From assembly GCA_050952845.1 (NCBI GenBank), contig JBMNLP010000001.1, forward strand, positions 3,286,001 through 3,350,000: 64,000 nt of DNA, given 5' to 3'. Within the stretch, counting starts at the first letter, position 1, and each line of letters begins with the position of its first letter. The translations under genes and the position numbers were made by a program. The stretch comes from JAGVSV01 sp050952845. GTDB taxonomy: Bacteria > Bacillota > Clostridia > Christensenellales > Aristaeellaceae. Of this stretch, positions 24,829-34,267 are shown piece after piece. A model generated the notes under the pieces. The model saw only the letters and a program-made list of their open reading frames with translations, had not been told where the DNA came from and did no database searches.

Positions 24829-25677
24829 TTGCTGAAAACAGCCTGGGTAACCGGCGCATCAAGCGGCTTGGGGTTATACACCGCACAGGCGCTGGTGCGG
24901 GAAGGCTGGCGCGTAGCGGCGGGCGCCCGGTCCTTTCAGGGACAGGAAGGCGAGGGGCCGGAGGGGTTCCGGCTGCCGCTGGATGTAACCGACCATGCCA
25001 GCATTGCCGCCTTCTGCCAGAAGGCATTGGCGCAGGTCGGCACGCCGGGCGCGCTCGTCAACTGTGCGGGGATCCTGGTCATCGGCGCCGCCGAGGACTG
25101 TTCTGATCAGGAGCTGCGCCAGGTAATGGACGTCAATTTTTTCGGCATGGCAGCCATGGTGCGCGTGGTGTTGCCGCTGATGCGCGCCAACGGCAGCGGC
25201 CGGATTGTCAACTTTTCCTCCGTCAACGGCTTGTTCGCTTCTCCATTTCAGGGCGCGTACAGCGCCGCCAAGCACGCCGTGGAGGGCTTGAGTGAAGCGC
25301 TGGCTATGGAGGTCAAAAGCCAGGGTATCCAGGTCATGCTGGTACAGCCTGGCGACCACCGCGGCGGCGCAGACAAGTACCGCCCGCTGGCAGCGCGCCA
25401 GTCCCCGCCATATAAAGCTGCCTGTGCCCGCGCAGCCGCCGTCATGGCGCGCGATGAACGGGGCGGCAGCGACCCTGCCCGCCTGGGCAAAAAGGTCGCC
25501 CGCGCGCTGAACCGCAGGCGCATGCCCATGCGCCTGCCCGTTGCGATGCCCAGCCAGCGTGTCGCTATCGTGCTGCACGATATCCTGCCCTCCGGGCTTT
25601 TTCAAACCTGTCTTTCAGCCTATTATCGGGTCAACCCACGCCGTGGTGCCCCACAGGAGGAACCCCATGAGCTTTGA
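24829..25677 (+). CDS. Short-chain dehydrogenase/reductase, possible 3-ketosphinganine reductase
   Basis: 282 residues with a TTG start at 24829; AGGAGG lies 7 bases upstream. The Rossmann motif is TGASSGLG, NCAG is the second signature and the catalytic YSAAK is present. A C-terminal extension carries a basic segment and a hydrophobic stretch. The gene overlaps the start of the acyl-ligase/ACP/oxoamine synthase fusion by 11 bases, so the two proteins are translationally coupled. The natural role is reduction of the keto group made by that synthase, as KDSR or CerR do in sphingolipid synthesis (inference from context). Confidence 0.85.
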   Translation: MLKTAWVTGASSGLGLYTAQALVREGWRVAAGARSFQGQEGEGPEGFRLPLDVTDHASIAAFCQKALAQVGTPGALVNCAGILVIGAAEDCSDQELRQVMDVNFFGMAAMVRVVLPLMRANGSGRIVNFSSVNGLFASPFQGAYSAAKHAVEGLSEALAMEVKSQGIQVMLVQPGDHRGGADKYRPLAARQSPPYKAACARAAAVMARDERGGSDPARLGKKVARALNRRRMPMRLPVAMPSQRVAIVLHDILPSGLFQTCLSAYYRVNPRRGAPQEEPHEL

Positions 25678-28600
25678 TATTGACATCATTGCACGCAGCA
25701 ACGCGCTGCGGCAACAGAAAACGCTGCGGAGGCTTTTTGACATCACCTGCAGCGACGGAGCACTCACCGCTTCCCGCTATCTGGAAGGTGACGAGGAAAA
25801 GGCCATCACCTTTGCCCAGTACAGGGAGATGACGATGGCCTACGCAAGCTTTATTCAGCGCGCTGTTGGCCCTGAAAACACCGGGCGGTTTGTCGCAGTG
25901 CAGATGGATACCTCGCCCCAATGGTTCCCTGTATTCTGGGGCATCATTGCAGCAGGCTGCCAGGCGCTGCTGCTGGACGCGTCGCTGTCCGACGACATGA
26001 CGGCGTATATGCTGCGGGAAGCCGGGGCTCCGGCGCTGATCGTCCGGCAAAGGCGCAGGCTGTCTGCCGGCATCATCCAGATCATCACCGACGATCTGTT
26101 TGCAGCCGACCCGGCACCGGCAGACTTCGAGCCGGTATTCGGCACCCAGGTAGCGCTGTGCACCAGCGGCACCACGCAGACCAGCCGCATTTTTGTATAC
26201 GACGAAGAAGCCATCTGCCACCAGGTGATCAACAGCGAGCTGCTGCACCACATCAACCCGCGCATCATCACCGGCAAGGTGGAGCGGTCCCTGGCTTTTC
26301 TGCCATACCACCATGTTTTCGGCTTTATGGTCAACCTGCTGTGGTCCAACTTCATCGGCTATGAAACCATTTTCATCAAGGACCGCGCGCCCGAGACCAT
26401 TTTGAGCACTGCCCGGCGCTTCCGCATCAACCTCTTGTGTGCAGTGCCGCTTTTAGCCAATAACCTGTCGGTGTCGCTGCAAAAGAAGATCGCCAGGGAA
26501 AAACCCTCCAAGCGCGCCGCGTTCAAGTTCGCCCGGGGGCTGAGCCTCTTCCTGCAGTCCATCGCGCCGACCTTCGGCATGGACTTTGCCCGCAACGTGC
26601 TGTTCAAGGACGTGGTGGCCCAGATACTGGGCCCGGACGTAAGCTGCGTCATCCTGGGCGGCAGCCACACGCCGGAGGAACACATGCGTACCATCGCGGC
26701 GCTGGGCTATTACACAATCAGCGGCTTTGGCATGACGGAAACCGCCATCACCTCGGTGGAAACCAGCATGCACCTGAAGACGCGCACCTCGGGCTCGGTG
26801 GGCCGTCCGCTGGAAACAACGGAATACCGCGTTCAATCCGACGGCAAGCGCGCCAAAACAGGCGAAATGTACATCCGCGGCAAGTCCGTTCATACAGGCA
26901 GGCTGATCAACGGGCAGCTGACCGGTCCGGATCTGGACCCTGACGGCTGGTATAGGACCGGCGACATCGTGCGCCTGGAAAAAGGTATGCGCATGTACGT
27001 GGAAGGCCGCAGCAAGGACGTCATCATCAACGAATCGGGCGAGAATGTATACCCCGACGAAATAGAGGATGCCTTCGGTATGCTGGAAGGCGTGGAACAG
27101 TACTGCGTGCTGGGCACGCGCAACACCGGCATCAGCCGCACCAACCGCTGGAAGCGCCGGCGCCGCGCCAACCCGGATTATGAGGACATCACGCTGGTGC
27201 TCAGCGTGGGCGACCGCTACCGCGACGACGCCTTCCTGATGACGCTGATGCGCCAGGTGATATCGATGAACAACCGCCTGCCTGTGCTGAAAAAGGTGAC
27301 GCGCGTGCTGGCCACGCCCGACCGGTTCCAAACCGCCAATAACATCAAGGTAAAGCGTCTGGCTCTTAAGCAGATGATTGAGGAGCGGAAGATTGCCTAC
27401 CGCGACCTGGACCTGCGCAGCGGCACCGGCCCCGCGCCCGAAACCGCTCCCATCGTCAACGAGGAGTCTGTGCCCGAGGACCTGGCGCCTGAAGAGATCA
27501 AACAAAAGGTGCGCTGCGTGTACGCCGAAACGCTGGGCACGGTGCCTGAGAACATCGACGACAACGCCCATTTCATCAACGACCTGGGCGGCGACAGCCT
27601 GCAGGTGCTCAGCGTATCGCTGAAGATTGAAGAGCTGTTTTCCGTGCTGATCCCGGTAGAGGAATACGGCCTGTGCACCACGGTGAACGACCTCAGCCGC
27701 CTGCTGGAGGACCGCCTCAGCGGGGCGCATGCCGCCCGCGCGGAGGAACCCAGAGGGCCTGTGCCGCCCATCGTCGACTTTGAGGATTCGCCCGAATACC
27801 AGGCGTTTGCTGCGCGGGAAGCAGCGCTGCTGGGCAGCGGCGCTGAAAACCCATACTTCGTATGCCACGAATCGCCGCTGACAGACCAAAGCCTGATGGA
27901 TGGGCAGTGGGTGCTGAACTTTGGCAGCTATAACTATGTGGGGATGTCCGGCCGCCCCGAGGTGATGGAAGCCGCCAAAGCCGCCATCGACAAGTACGGC
28001 ACCAGCGCCAGTGGCAGCCGGCTGCTGGCCGGCGAAAAGATGCTGACGCTGGAGCTGGAACGGGAATTAGCCGCCTGGAAAAATGCCGAAGCCGCCATGG
28101 TGCTGGTGGGTGGGCATTCCACCAACGTCACCTTTGTGGGCAACTTCTGCGGCAAGAACGACCTGATCGTATATGACGCCCTGGCGCACAACAGCATCGA
28201 TCAGGGCTGCCGGCTCAGCCAGGCCACCGTCAAGCCCTTCCCGCACAACGACCATGAGGCGCTGGAGGGCATCCTGCGCCTGCAGCGGGACAAGTTTGAA
28301 AAGGTGCTGATTGTCATCGAAGGCGCCTATTCCATGGACGGCGATGTACCCGACGTGCCGGCTTTTGTGGCGCTGAAAAAGAAATATGGATGCTTCCTGA
28401 TGGTGGACGAAGCGCATTCAGCCTGCGTGCTGGGCAAAACCGGCGGCGGCGTGGACGAACACTTTGGCCTTCAGCCCGGCGACATCGACATCAAAATGGG
28501 CACCCTCTCCAAGGGGTTAGGCACCTGCGGGGGCTATTTAGCGGGCAAAGCCAGCCTGATCAACTACCTGAAGTACAACCTGCCGGGCTTCGTGTTCTCG

Positions 28601-28984
28601 GTGGGCATATCGCCGCCGCTGGCCGCGGCGACGCTGCAGGCCATCCGCATGCTCCGCACCCACCCCGACATCATGGAAAGCCTGCACCAGAACATCCGCA
28701 CCTTCACCGAGGAGGCACACAAGCGCAGCATGAACACCTGCCTGGCTGGCGATACCGCCATCATCCCCATTCTGGTGGGCCGCGACGAGGACGCCTTTCT
28801 CCTTAGCAATATGTTGCGCCACATGGGCGTGTTCGTGCCCCCCGCCGTGTACCCCGCGGTGCCCCGCGGCAAAGCGCGGCTGCGCTTCTGCGTGGTGTCC
28901 GATCATAAAAAGGAACAGATCGTGGAAGCGCTGGACAAGCTGCAAACTGCCGCCAACATGGCTGGCATCAAGCTGCCGGCATAA
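25667..28984 (+). CDS. Acyl-AMP ligase - acyl carrier protein - alpha-oxoamine synthase fusion
   Basis: 1105 residues, ATG at 25667 with CAGGAGG 6 bases upstream. An adenylate-forming ligase spans about residues 20-570 (TSGTT near 163, GFGMTET near 352, YRTGD near 428, catalytic-type K near 560). An ACP follows with its phosphopantetheine serine in LGGDSLQ near 642. An alpha-oxoamine synthase fills about 700-1105 (SASGSRLLAG, DEAHS near 914, PLP lysine in TLSKGLG near 949). The chain should activate a free fatty acid, load it on its own ACP and condense it with an amino acid to a 3-keto amine; the amino acid is unknown. The stop is created at the border with a type A element. Confidence 0.9.
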   Translation: MSFDIDIIARSNALRQQKTLRRLFDITCSDGALTASRYLEGDEEKAITFAQYREMTMAYASFIQRAVGPENTGRFVAVQMDTSPQWFPVFWGIIAAGCQALLLDASLSDDMTAYMLREAGAPALIVRQRRRLSAGIIQIITDDLFAADPAPADFEPVFGTQVALCTSGTTQTSRIFVYDEEAICHQVINSELLHHINPRIITGKVERSLAFLPYHHVFGFMVNLLWSNFIGYETIFIKDRAPETILSTARRFRINLLCAVPLLANNLSVSLQKKIAREKPSKRAAFKFARGLSLFLQSIAPTFGMDFARNVLFKDVVAQILGPDVSCVILGGSHTPEEHMRTIAALGYYTISGFGMTETAITSVETSMHLKTRTSGSVGRPLETTEYRVQSDGKRAKTGEMYIRGKSVHTGRLINGQLTGPDLDPDGWYRTGDIVRLEKGMRMYVEGRSKDVIINESGENVYPDEIEDAFGMLEGVEQYCVLGTRNTGISRTNRWKRRRRANPDYEDITLVLSVGDRYRDDAFLMTLMRQVISMNNRLPVLKKVTRVLATPDRFQTANNIKVKRLALKQMIEERKIAYRDLDLRSGTGPAPETAPIVNEESVPEDLAPEEIKQKVRCVYAETLGTVPENIDDNAHFINDLGGDSLQVLSVSLKIEELFSVLIPVEEYGLCTTVNDLSRLLEDRLSGAHAARAEEPRGPVPPIVDFEDSPEYQAFAAREAALLGSGAENPYFVCHESPLTDQSLMDGQWVLNFGSYNYVGMSGRPEVMEAAKAAIDKYGTSASGSRLLAGEKMLTLELERELAAWKNAEAAMVLVGGHSTNVTFVGNFCGKNDLIVYDALAHNSIDQGCRLSQATVKPFPHNDHEALEGILRLQRDKFEKVLIVIEGAYSMDGDVPDVPAFVALKKKYGCFLMVDEAHSACVLGKTGGGVDEHFGLQPGDIDIKMGTLSKGLGTCGGYLAGKASLINYLKYNLPGFVFSVGISPPLAAATLQAIRMLRTHPDIMESLHQNIRTFTEEAHKRSMNTCLAGDTAIIPILVGRDEDAFLLSNMLRHMGVFVPPAVYPAVPRGKARLRFCVVSDHKKEQIVEALDKLQTAANMAGIKLPA

Positions 28985-29146
28985 TACCAACTCCAAACAT
29001 TAACGCATCGTCGTGCCGGGTCTTTTGTCTTGTAGCTTTGTCGGCTGCTCGGTCAGCGTAGCGCTGCTACGCTTCCCTCGTCTGCTCCTCGCTGCAAGCC
29101 AAAATCCCTCACCCCTTTGGATGCATTAATGTTTTACGTTGGTATA
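28982..29146 (+). mobile_element. Foldback element type A, copy 2 (forward)
   Basis: ATACCAACTCC...CGTTGGTA at 28984-29144 (161 bp) with TA at 28982-28983 and 29145-29146. The left TA plus the first element base form the TAA stop of the fusion gene. Confidence 0.92.
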
Positions 29147-29152
29147 ACACAA

Positions 29153-29174
29153 GCGCCAGACACAAGCCTGGCGC
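29153..29174 (-). terminator. Terminator of the GH4 operon
   Basis: GCGCCAG (29153-29159) pairs with CTGGCGC (29168-29174). It lies just past the leftward GH4 stop and is followed on that strand by TTGTGTT. Confidence 0.55.
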
Positions 29175-29201
29175 GATCATGCATCCTGTCTGGAGCCGGT
29201 G

Positions 29202-30590
29202 TCACCAATACAATTCGGGCAGGATTTCCTTCTGCCGGTCGCACATTTCGTTGATCAGCGCCACCGCGTTATTGTAAGTAGATACCGTGGGGTCGATCAG
29301 CATGGCCTGCAGCAGCTTGTTGCGGGACTTTTCCTGATACGCCTCGATCAGCAGCTGATGGATGGCTCCCTGGGTAGCGATCATCTGCGTGATGGCAACG
29401 GGCAGCGGCTTGTCCATCCTGACGGGGTGGATGCCCCTGCCATCCACCAGTGCCGGCACCTCCACCGCCATGCCCTGCGGCAGGTTCGGGATGTACCCAT
29501 CATTGGGCACGTTGACAGCGCCGATATGCCGGGGCTTATCAAAAAAGATGGCCTCGGCGATGGGGATGCCATACTCCCCCGAGCTGTGCAGCTGGCTGTC
29601 AGCCAGCGTAAATGAAGCCGCGTACGCGGGGTCGCCGGCGCCGTGGACCGGCTTGTCGGGATGCAGGGGACGCGACGTGGGGTTGCCGGAAAAACTGTAG
29701 ATAAACTCCGGCACCTTGCCGCCGGCCCACGGGTCCTCGCTGGCAGGGTCGTAAAAATACTGGATCAGCGCACTTGCCAGCATCTGGTCACTCCAGCCGA
29801 TATACTCGCCAATGTGGTTGGTGCCCGGGTACGGATACAGACCGAACGTCCGGAGCATCAGCCGCGACAGGCCCAGTTCGTCCCAATGCGCCAGCCAGTC
29901 CATGGCTGCTTCTTTTTCCCGCAGCAGGGGATACAGGTCCTCTCCGGTGCTTTTGCGCGCAATTTTCGTGAACCAACCGAAGTGGTTCAACCCCGCCACC
30001 TGGGTGTCCAGGTCATCCCGGGGGATTTGCATGATCTGCGACAGCTGGTCCACCCCCATGCCCTCGCCGTGGCACAAGCCCACCACGCGGGTTTTGCTCA
30101 GCTTGCCGACCGCCTCAATCAGCTTGGCTTCCGGGTTGGTATAGTTTAAAAGCCAGGCTTCCGGGCACACCTCTTCCATGGCATGGGCAATCTCCAGCGT
30201 CGGCCCCATGTTGCGCAGCGCGTGGAACATGCCGCCCGGCCCGCCGTTTTCGCCATAAACCTGCCGGAAACCATACCGGCGCGGGATATGAAAGTCCATG
30301 GACCAGTAGTAATAGCGGTTCAGCTCGATGGCGGATACCACAAAGTCCACCCCTTCCAGCGCCTCCTTCAAACGGGTAGTAGCCGTCAGCCCGGCTTCCC
30401 TGCCAGCAGCTTTCAAAGCCTGCCTGGCATACCCGAGGCTGGCTTTTAGCGCTTCTGGTGCAATGTCCATCAGAGCGATATCCAGGTCAGCTTCCCTGAT
30501 GGACGGGTTGAGTAAGATGTCCCCAATGGTCGCCGGGCAGAAGCTGACGCTGCCGGCGCCTATGATGGCAAACTTGATTTTTCCAGTCAC
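29202..30590 (-). CDS. GH4 family glycosidase, probably an alpha-uronidase
   Basis: 462 residues, GTG start with AAGGAG 7-8 bases upstream. NAD-binding GAGSVS is at residue 11, NYTNPE at 149 and the metal-binding CHGE at 173-176. In GH4, which uses NAD+ and a divalent metal in an oxidation-elimination mechanism, the residue after CH tracks specificity. CHG is associated with alpha-glucuronidase/galacturonidase, CHS with alpha-galactosidase and CHE with alpha-glucosidase. This suggests a uronic-acid substrate (inference). It is cytoplasmic and co-transcribed with the UroD-like gene 26 bases upstream. Confidence 0.88.
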   Translation of the reverse strand: MTGKIKFAIIGAGSVSFCPATIGDILLNPSIREADLDIALMDIAPEALKASLGYARQALKAAGREAGLTATTRLKEALEGVDFVVSAIELNRYYYWSMDFHIPRRYGFRQVYGENGGPGGMFHALRNMGPTLEIAHAMEEVCPEAWLLNYTNPEAKLIEAVGKLSKTRVVGLCHGEGMGVDQLSQIMQIPRDDLDTQVAGLNHFGWFTKIARKSTGEDLYPLLREKEAAMDWLAHWDELGLSRLMLRTFGLYPYPGTNHIGEYIGWSDQMLASALIQYFYDPASEDPWAGGKVPEFIYSFSGNPTSRPLHPDKPVHGAGDPAYAASFTLADSQLHSSGEYGIPIAEAIFFDKPRHIGAVNVPNDGYIPNLPQGMAVEVPALVDGRGIHPVRMDKPLPVAITQMIATQGAIHQLLIEAYQEKSRNKLLQAMLIDPTVSTYNNAVALINEMCDRQKEILPELYW

Positions 30591-30616
30591 GACAATCTCC
30601 TTACGCTATATGATGG

Positions 30617-32029
30617 TTACCACAGCACCGTGGTCCACAGGTAGTTATATATTGCTGCGTCGGTACGCTGCCAGGCGTTTTTCACGGCGTCCACATCGCC
30701 CGCCAGCTGCTTGTAACCTTGTTTTTCCACCTCCCAGGGGCGCACGATTCCAGGTGCGCGCTTGCCGGGGAGGATGGTTTGCGGCTGCGCTTTGCCGCGC
30801 TCAGGCGCCGGGCAGGACTGGCTGTATACACCGTGCTCCAGCGTGTAGGTGACGGCGGCATGCAGGTTGTCGGGCTTAACGTCGTTGAGCATCAGCGCCG
30901 TGGCATCCAGAATGTACCCGCCGCCCGGCTTTAATACTGCGAACAACTCCTTCATATGGCGCCTCACATCCTCCTGTGTGCCCCGCGCCAGCACATCGTA
31001 AGATAGCCCACCGCTTATAGCAAAACGGTCCTTCAGCTTTTTAGCGGCAAGCGCCGGATCACCCCGATCCAGGTGATAGATGATGCTGCCGGCAGGCAAC
31101 GTGCGCAGCGTGTCGTAATGCGCCTCCCAATTGCCCTCGCCATAGAATAGGATCTGGTAGCCTTTTGATATAATCTCCTCAAATACGGGGCGCAGCGTCG
31201 GCCACATGATGCGATCGAAGGTTTCGTGGCTGATAAAGGGCACACCGCCCCGATGCGCCCAGAGCGTGATGGGCACCTGTTTATCCGGGTCCGCGCCTGC
31301 CAGCGCATTGGCTACAATATGGGGGATCAGCGCCTCACAGGCTTTCAGCACGGTATCCGGCCTGTCCACGGTGTCAATGGCGGCATTGATGAACCCGCGG
31401 AACTTATCGCAGAGGAGGTCAAACGGCGCCTTGATCATACCGGCGTTGGCAGACATAATACCGGATTCATACTTCAGTTTTGCCGCTGCCGGGCCAAAGG
31501 CGCTCATGTAGTTGGCATAAGCCAGCGCGCCGCCCCACAGCGCGGCGTTATGGTCAAAGGTGACAGGGGCGCCGGCTTTTGCCACCCGGGTCGTTGCCCG
31601 CGCCATCCACTTATTGACGAGGAAAGCCGTCGGATCGTCGATGAACTCCTCGTATTCATCCAGCTGCAGGAACACGTCCTCAGGCTTGGCTGGCTCACCA
31701 AACTGCAGCACCGAGTCCATCGCCACATCGACACCGGGCACATACAGGTACCGCCAGCTGGCAGCCTTGGCGACGGGGTAAGTGCTCCAGATGGCGTTGA
31801 GCATCACGCTGTCACAGCCCAGCATCTCGCCTGCCCTGCGAGTGGCTTCAAAAGCTAAATTGTAGTCGCAAGCCACCTGCTGGGTCGTGTAGCCGGTCAT
31901 CCTTGCGGCGACCTCCTGCAGGAAAAAGCGGATGGGAATCCGATCCGGCGTGCCGTTGCCCATGGCAGTCAGATATCTGGCTTGCCTTTGATGATACAGT
32001 TTTTCAGTTTCAAACGCAGCAAACATCAT
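30617..32029 (-). CDS. Uroporphyrinogen decarboxylase-like family protein
   Basis: 470 residues. The ATG at 32029 or 32026 follows AGGAGG. It has the URO-D/MtaA barrel outline: VPITLWAHRGGVPFI and a C-terminal GGGYILDATALM similar to the family GGY. No other haem genes are near, and it lies in a sugar operon with a GH4 enzyme. It is therefore unlikely to be a true HemE; such proteins are often methyltransferase-like or of unknown role in glycan loci. Promoter at 32188-32216. Confidence 0.75.
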   Translation of the reverse strand: MMFAAFETEKLYHQRQARYLTAMGNGTPDRIPIRFFLQEVAARMTGYTTQQVACDYNLAFEATRRAGEMLGCDSVMLNAIWSTYPVAKAASWRYLYVPGVDVAMDSVLQFGEPAKPEDVFLQLDEYEEFIDDPTAFLVNKWMARATTRVAKAGAPVTFDHNAALWGGALAYANYMSAFGPAAAKLKYESGIMSANAGMIKAPFDLLCDKFRGFINAAIDTVDRPDTVLKACEALIPHIVANALAGADPDKQVPITLWAHRGGVPFISHETFDRIMWPTLRPVFEEIISKGYQILFYGEGNWEAHYDTLRTLPAGSIIYHLDRGDPALAAKKLKDRFAISGGLSYDVLARGTQEDVRRHMKELFAVLKPGGGYILDATALMLNDVKPDNLHAAVTYTLEHGVYSQSCPAPERGKAQPQTILPGKRAPGIVRPWEVEKQGYKQLAGDVDAVKNAWQRTDAAIYNYLWTTVLW

Positions 32030-32187
32030 TGCTCCTCCTCATATGGTTTGGACGCTGGGACACATCAAATACTCATACCGTACGCGCACAGAAACCCAAT
32101 CGACGCCATGCAACAAAAGCCTCATTCCCTTATCCTGACTGGTGCCTGTGATTTCCGCCAGCTTCCATCGACCGATACTTAGGTGAT

Positions 32188-32216
32188 ATGGTAGCATGCG
32201 CCGATGGTTTCGTCAA
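32188..32216 (-). promoter_or_regulatory. Promoter of the UroD-like/GH4 operon
   Basis: Minus-strand TTGACG (32211-32216), 17 bp, TACCAT (32188-32193). Confidence 0.55.
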
Positions 32217-32301
32217 TTTTTGACTGCTTTCGCAAAAACTGCAAAAATCGCAATAAGTACAATAAGCGATAAGCGATTGCCCCTGTTTTTTCAAAATGCT
32301 A

Positions 32302-32360
32302 TTGCAATCCAGAAAAGCCTATGGTACACTCGGTTTAAAGTTAATTGGTTTAAGCAATTA
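32302..32360 (+). promoter_or_regulatory. Promoter and inverted-repeat operator of the rightward ABC operon
   Basis: TTGCAA (32302-32307), 17 bp, TACACT (32325-32330). Just downstream, TAATTGGTTTAAGCAATTA (32342-32360) is an inverted repeat TAATTG-N7-CAATTA, placed where a repressor would block initiation. The regulator is not in the window. Confidence 0.55.
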
Positions 32361-32418
32361 GTCGAGTGTCCTGAAAGCAGCGACACAAGGATGAGATTAT
32401 GCCGGATGAGGAGAACGC

Positions 32419-33357
32419 ATGAGCATCGTGAAGAAACAGCAACAACAAAAAAAGCAGCTGAGCCGCAACGCCCGGGAGAACATCGAGTTGTACCTGATCC
32501 TATGCCCGGTTATTGTGTTGATTCTTATTTTTTCCTATGCGCCCATGTTCGGTGTTGTCATTGCGTTTCAGGACTATTTCCCCGGCTTCCCTTTTTTCGG
32601 CAGCGGGGTGAAGTGGGTGGGGCTGAAGCATTTTAAACAATTCGTTCAGTCCTTCTATTTCACCAGAATACTGAGAAACACCCTGGTGCTCAGCGGATTA
32701 AACTTAGCGATGGGATTCTGGATTCCCATTGTGTTCGCCTTGCTGCTCAACGAAATGAACAGGCCTTTTCTTAAAAAGTTCATCCAGACGGCAAGCTATA
32801 TGCCCTATTTCATTTCGTCCGTGGTTGTCGCCGGCATGGTGATTTCCTTTATCGCGGATGACGGCATCATACCAAGGATCGCCCAATCCTTCGGCTTGCA
32901 GTGGAAAAGCCTCAACACCAACCCGGCTGCCTTCCCGTGGATCTATACCTTTACAAACATATGGAAAAGCTTTGGCTGGAGCAGCATATTATACCTTTCA
33001 ACGATGTCTTCCATCGATCCAACGCTGTACGAAGCGGCCGATATCGACGGGGCAACGCGCTTCCAACGCATGGTGCACATTACGATCCCGTTTTTGGTAC
33101 CGTTGGTGATTATTCAGCTGATTTTTGCCATCGGCGGCGTCATGTGGTCCAATACGGAGCTGATTCTGCTGATGTACAATCCCTCTGTTTATTCCACAGC
33201 CGATGTCATCGGCACCTATGTATACCGGGACGGTCTCATGGGCGGCCGCTTCAGCTATGGCTCCGCTGTTGGCCTGCTGATGAGCCTCATCAGCTTTTTC
33301 CTCGTCTGGTCCGCTAACCTGGTTTCGCGCAGGGTAACGGACTATTCGCTGTGGTGA
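32419..33357 (+). CDS. Sugar ABC transporter permease, LplB type
   Basis: 312 residues. ATG at 32419 with GAGGAG 6-8 bases upstream. A lysine/glutamine-rich N-terminus is followed by about six membrane helices. It has the family pattern FSYAPMFGVVIAFQDYFPG and an EAA loop (YEAADIDGATRFQRMVHITI). First gene of a three-gene operon with another permease and a binding protein placed last. Codon use is less GC-rich than in the neighbouring operons. Confidence 0.92.
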   Translation: MSIVKKQQQQKKQLSRNARENIELYLILCPVIVLILIFSYAPMFGVVIAFQDYFPGFPFFGSGVKWVGLKHFKQFVQSFYFTRILRNTLVLSGLNLAMGFWIPIVFALLLNEMNRPFLKKFIQTASYMPYFISSVVVAGMVISFIADDGIIPRIAQSFGLQWKSLNTNPAAFPWIYTFTNIWKSFGWSSILYLSTMSSIDPTLYEAADIDGATRFQRMVHITIPFLVPLVIIQLIFAIGGVMWSNTELILLMYNPSVYSTADVIGTYVYRDGLMGGRFSYGSAVGLLMSLISFFLVWSANLVSRRVTDYSLW

Positions 33358-33370
33358 AGGGGGTATGCAT

Positions 33371-34267
33371 ATGAAACAGCGTGTTGATGTATTTCAGGTG
33401 CTGGTTGTCGCAGTATGCGTGACGGCCGCTGTGGTCACGATCTATCCCATGTGGTATGTGCTGGCCATGTCGCTGAATGATCCTTACGAAGCCGTGAAAG
33501 GCAATTTGCTATGGAATCTGTTTCCGATTCAATTGTATTTGGGCAGCTATGAAGTGATCTTGAAGGACTCCGGTTTGTGGCGCGCAGCCGGCATGAGCAT
33601 CTTCTATGCCGTTTCAGGCACGTTGCTGATGCTGATCACCTCTGTGATGGGGGCCTATCCCCTGACCAGGCCCAACTTGAAGTTTCGGAAAATCGTGGTG
33701 ATCTTCCTCATCATCCCCATGTATTTCAGCGGCGGGATGATTCCCACCTTCCTGATCGTTCAGAAGTTAGGCTTGTACGACACCATCTGGGCCATCATAT
33801 TGCCGGGTGCTTACAGCATCTGGAACATCATTCTTACCCGCACATTTTTCATGACCATACCGGGCGAGGTTGCGGAATCAGCCTTCATCGACGGCGCGAA
33901 CCATTTTCAGCTGATGCGAAAAATATACCTTCCGCTGTCCAAGCCTGTGTTGGCTGTGATTTCAATTTACACGCTGGTCGGCATATGGAATTCGTGGTTC
34001 AATGCCATGGTTTATTTGCCGAACTATACGCTGCATCCGCTGCAAATGTACCTGCAGCGCATCCTGATTGCGCAGACGGTGGATGTGACGAGGTTAAAGG
34101 AAGTAACCAGCGCGGACGATATGGCGGCGCTGATGAAAAAAGCCATGGGCGCCCGGCAACTCAAGTACGCGATGATCATGGTGGTGTCGTTGCCCATTCT
34201 GATGGTGTATCCGATGTTTCAACGGCATTTTGTGAAAGGGGTGATGCTTGGTTCTCTCAAAGGTTGA
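33371..34267 (+). CDS. Sugar ABC transporter permease, YtcP type
   Basis: 298 residues from ATG 33371; GAAGGGGG (33356-33363) gives a spacing of 7, while the ATG at 33365 is too close. It has an EAA loop (ESAFIDGANHFQLMRKIYLP) and the C-terminus HFVKGVMLGSLKG. The DNA for the C-terminus is partly duplicated just downstream (34278-34316). It partners the upstream permease and the downstream binding protein. Confidence 0.92.
   Translation: MKQRVDVFQVLVVAVCVTAAVVTIYPMWYVLAMSLNDPYEAVKGNLLWNLFPIQLYLGSYEVILKDSGLWRAAGMSIFYAVSGTLLMLITSVMGAYPLTRPNLKFRKIVVIFLIIPMYFSGGMIPTFLIVQKLGLYDTIWAIILPGAYSIWNIILTRTFFMTIPGEVAESAFIDGANHFQLMRKIYLPLSKPVLAVISIYTLVGIWNSWFNAMVYLPNYTLHPLQMYLQRILIAQTVDVTRLKEVTSADDMAALMKKAMGARQLKYAMIMVVSLPILMVYPMFQRHFVKGVMLGSLKG

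Noticed and set aside
30617..32029. True haem-pathway uroporphyrinogen decarboxylase (hemE)
   Set aside because: Too long and divergent, no haem genes nearby, located in a sugar operon.
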